Assembly (NCBI GenBank): GCA_902777125.1
Contig: CACYSQ010000030.1
Coordinates: 1-49,719 of the forward strand
Length of the DNA: 49,719 nucleotides
From: Ruminococcus flavefaciens
Lineage (GTDB): Bacteria > Bacillota > Clostridia > Oscillospirales > Ruminococcaceae
Reading direction: 5' to 3'
Positions 48,392 through 49,719 of this stretch are shown here, in pieces (within the stretch, counting starts at the first letter, position 1; each line of letters begins with the position of its first letter). A program made the position numbers and the translations under genes. The notes below the pieces were generated by a model. That model was not told where the DNA came from and searched no databases. It saw only the letters and a program-made list of their open reading frames with translations.

Positions 48392-49719
48392 ATGAAAGGT
48401 TTTTGTGAACGAAAATTCGGCTCTATGTTTATATCAGGTACATTTACAAAGGCGGTCATGTACATCATGCTCCTTTGTGACAGTATCATTGCGGGTTACT
48501 TTATAGGAGAGACCGGAGTTGCTGCGATAAATGCAATCACGCCGGTGACAGGTATCGTCACATTTTTCGGAGACCTTGTATCCACAGGTGTGGGCATAGT
48601 TTTCACAAGAGAGATCGGAGCTATGCGAAAAAAAAGAGCCGATGAGATCTACGGACAGGGGCTTATCATCAGTATTTCCATAGGTCTTATCTCAGCGATC
48701 ACGATTTTTCTGATACAGGATATCTATTTCAGCATAGGCGGTATAAAGGGAGAAATACTCGACCAGGCACTCAGATACTATCGCTTTGCCCCGATAAATG
48801 CTTTTCTTACGATAGTAATTTTCTACCTTGAACAGATGGTATACAGTGATGGCGACGAGCTTTGCAATAATATCTGCTATGTGTTCCAGATCGGTGGAAA
48901 CATCGTATGCTCTGTAATACTGACAAAATTCATGGGAATGACGGGTATCATTCTTGGCTCTGTAATAGGCAACGGACTCGGCATTCTTGCCTGCTGCTGG
49001 CATTATTTCAGAAAAGGAAACACACTACGTTTCGTATGGCACCTCTCTTTCAGGGATTTCCTGCTGACATCTCGTTACAGTATCGTAGATTCTTCCGTCT
49101 ACCTCTGCTGGGCACTAATGGATTACGTTATGATCGGATTTGTATCAAGCCATTACAGCGAGACAGGCCTTGTCACACTTGCAGTGGTTGTCAGCCTGAT
49201 AGAATTCAGCGTTGTACTTGACGGTGTCGGGATGGCAATGCAGCCTTTGATTGGCACATATTACGGAGAAAAGAATCATGTGCTGATAAAGAGGGTAATG
49301 AAATCCGCATTGAAAGCAGCCATTCTCGAAGGTGCAGCCGCAACGGTACTAATCTGCATTTTTTCAAGACAGTTCTGCGGACTGTTCGGTATAAGCGGCG
49401 GCGCAGCTCTTGCGCCTTCCATGACTGCGATACGTATCGTTTCACTTGGGTTCACACTATGCAGTGTTGTATCGCTCACAACCTCATACTATATGCTTAT
49501 CGACCGCATTCGTATGGCAACGTGTATTGCAATACTTCAAAACGGACTGCTATATATTGTTTTGCCGATAATAGGTTCCTTACTTTTCGGGATAAACGGA
49601 ATGTGGGCAGGTTTTATCGTTGCTTCGCTGATGACGCTGATCTCTGCGTACTTATTTGTATATCTGCGGTTCGGAAGGGATAACTTCCCATATCTGCTTA
49701 AAGATATAGATTCGGAGAT
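48392..49719 (+). CDS. MATE-family efflux transporter, 3' end outside window
   Basis: The frame is open from ATG 48392 (SD AAAGGAGG) to the window end, giving 442 residues so far. It begins MKGFCERKFGSMFISGTFTK and has about 12 hydrophobic segments in two halves. Motifs include DSIIAGYFIGETGVAAINAITPV (first-half Asp and the GxxAxAA-type stretch) and ALMDYVMIGFVSSHY in the second half. This is the multidrug/toxin extrusion fold, driven by Na+ or H+. It continues past FGRDNFPYLLKDIDSE, so a C-terminal extension is possible. It is controlled through the leader terminator upstream. Confidence 0.82.
   Translation, partial: MKGFCERKFGSMFISGTFTKAVMYIMLLCDSIIAGYFIGETGVAAINAITPVTGIVTFFGDLVSTGVGIVFTREIGAMRKKRADEIYGQGLIISISIGLISAITIFLIQDIYFSIGGIKGEILDQALRYYRFAPINAFLTIVIFYLEQMVYSDGDELCNNICYVFQIGGNIVCSVILTKFMGMTGIILGSVIGNGLGILACCWHYFRKGNTLRFVWHLSFRDFLLTSRYSIVDSSVYLCWALMDYVMIGFVSSHYSETGLVTLAVVVSLIEFSVVLDGVGMAMQPLIGTYYGEKNHVLIKRVMKSALKAAILEGAAATVLICIFSRQFCGLFGISGGAALAPSMTAIRIVSLGFTLCSVVSLTTSYYMLIDRIRMATCIAILQNGLLYIVLPIIGSLLFGINGMWAGFIVASLMTLISAYLFVYLRFGRDNFPYLLKDIDSE

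Noticed and set aside
1-49719. CRISPR array, insertion sequence or prophage
   Set aside because: No regularly spaced repeats, transposase, integrase or phage structural genes were found on either strand.

Overview
The window looks like chromosome of a plant-fibre-degrading Ruminococcus-type Firmicute (Oscillospiraceae). Two large secreted glycoside hydrolases end in type I dockerins of the Ruminococcus kind (GDANCD...NMADAVFIMQ...NADVD...TNKDAL). Promoters are clean sigma-A type (TTGACA-17-TATAAT), Shine-Dalgarno sites are strong (AAGGAGG), and most units end in hairpin-plus-T terminators. The species cannot be fixed from the sequence alone.

Layout. 0.3-8.3 kb (minus strand): a dockerin-bearing GH30 xylanase with CBM22, an EAL cyclic-di-GMP phosphodiesterase with an unusual C-terminal beta-helix-like domain, and a dockerin-bearing GH146/GH127-type beta-L-arabinofuranosidase; each has its own promoter or terminator. 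8.4-13.7 kb: a GyrI-like protein and rubrerythrin (minus), diverging from an AraC/GyrI regulator, a MutS-like ATPase and a membrane-anchored pectin-acetylesterase-like hydrolase (plus). 13.8-26.3 kb (minus): an eight-gene operon behind a perfect-consensus promoter. It encodes two SipW-type signal peptidases, three TasA/BsaA-like SipW substrates, a class B sortase, a PPKTG-anchored wall protein and a 2113-residue fibro-slime/CnaB adhesin. This surface-fibre locus is the most striking system here.

26.4-38 kb is housekeeping and accessory: glycerate kinase, beta-carbonic anhydrase, BspA-type leucine-rich-repeat proteins (one preceded by a tRNA-like RNA in its leader), an SH3b lipoprotein, a Cys-rich U32-like protein, a truncated macro-domain gene, a metallophosphoesterase, a decayed gene and an ABC exporter. 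38-42.4 kb (minus): a truncated CstA gene coupled to a 56-residue basic protein, five tandem VOC-fold paralogues, and an HD (ppGpp-hydrolase-like) domain fused to a protein kinase-like domain. 42.7-44.6 kb (plus): a deletion scar of an RsbW/SpoIIE-type module, a flavodoxin-fold reductase, and a STAS domain fused to a paralogous kinase. 44.7-47.8 kb (minus): an FtsX/LolD-type ABC transporter. The window ends inside a MATE-type transporter gene that sits behind a leader terminator.

The parts suggest a fibre-attached lifestyle: secreted dockerin enzymes for xylan, arabinan-type and pectic side chains; a surface fibre and adhesin for attachment; and several signalling modules (EAL, HD-kinase, STAS-kinase, anti-sigma remnant). 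Several loci show recent erosion by deletion or truncation.
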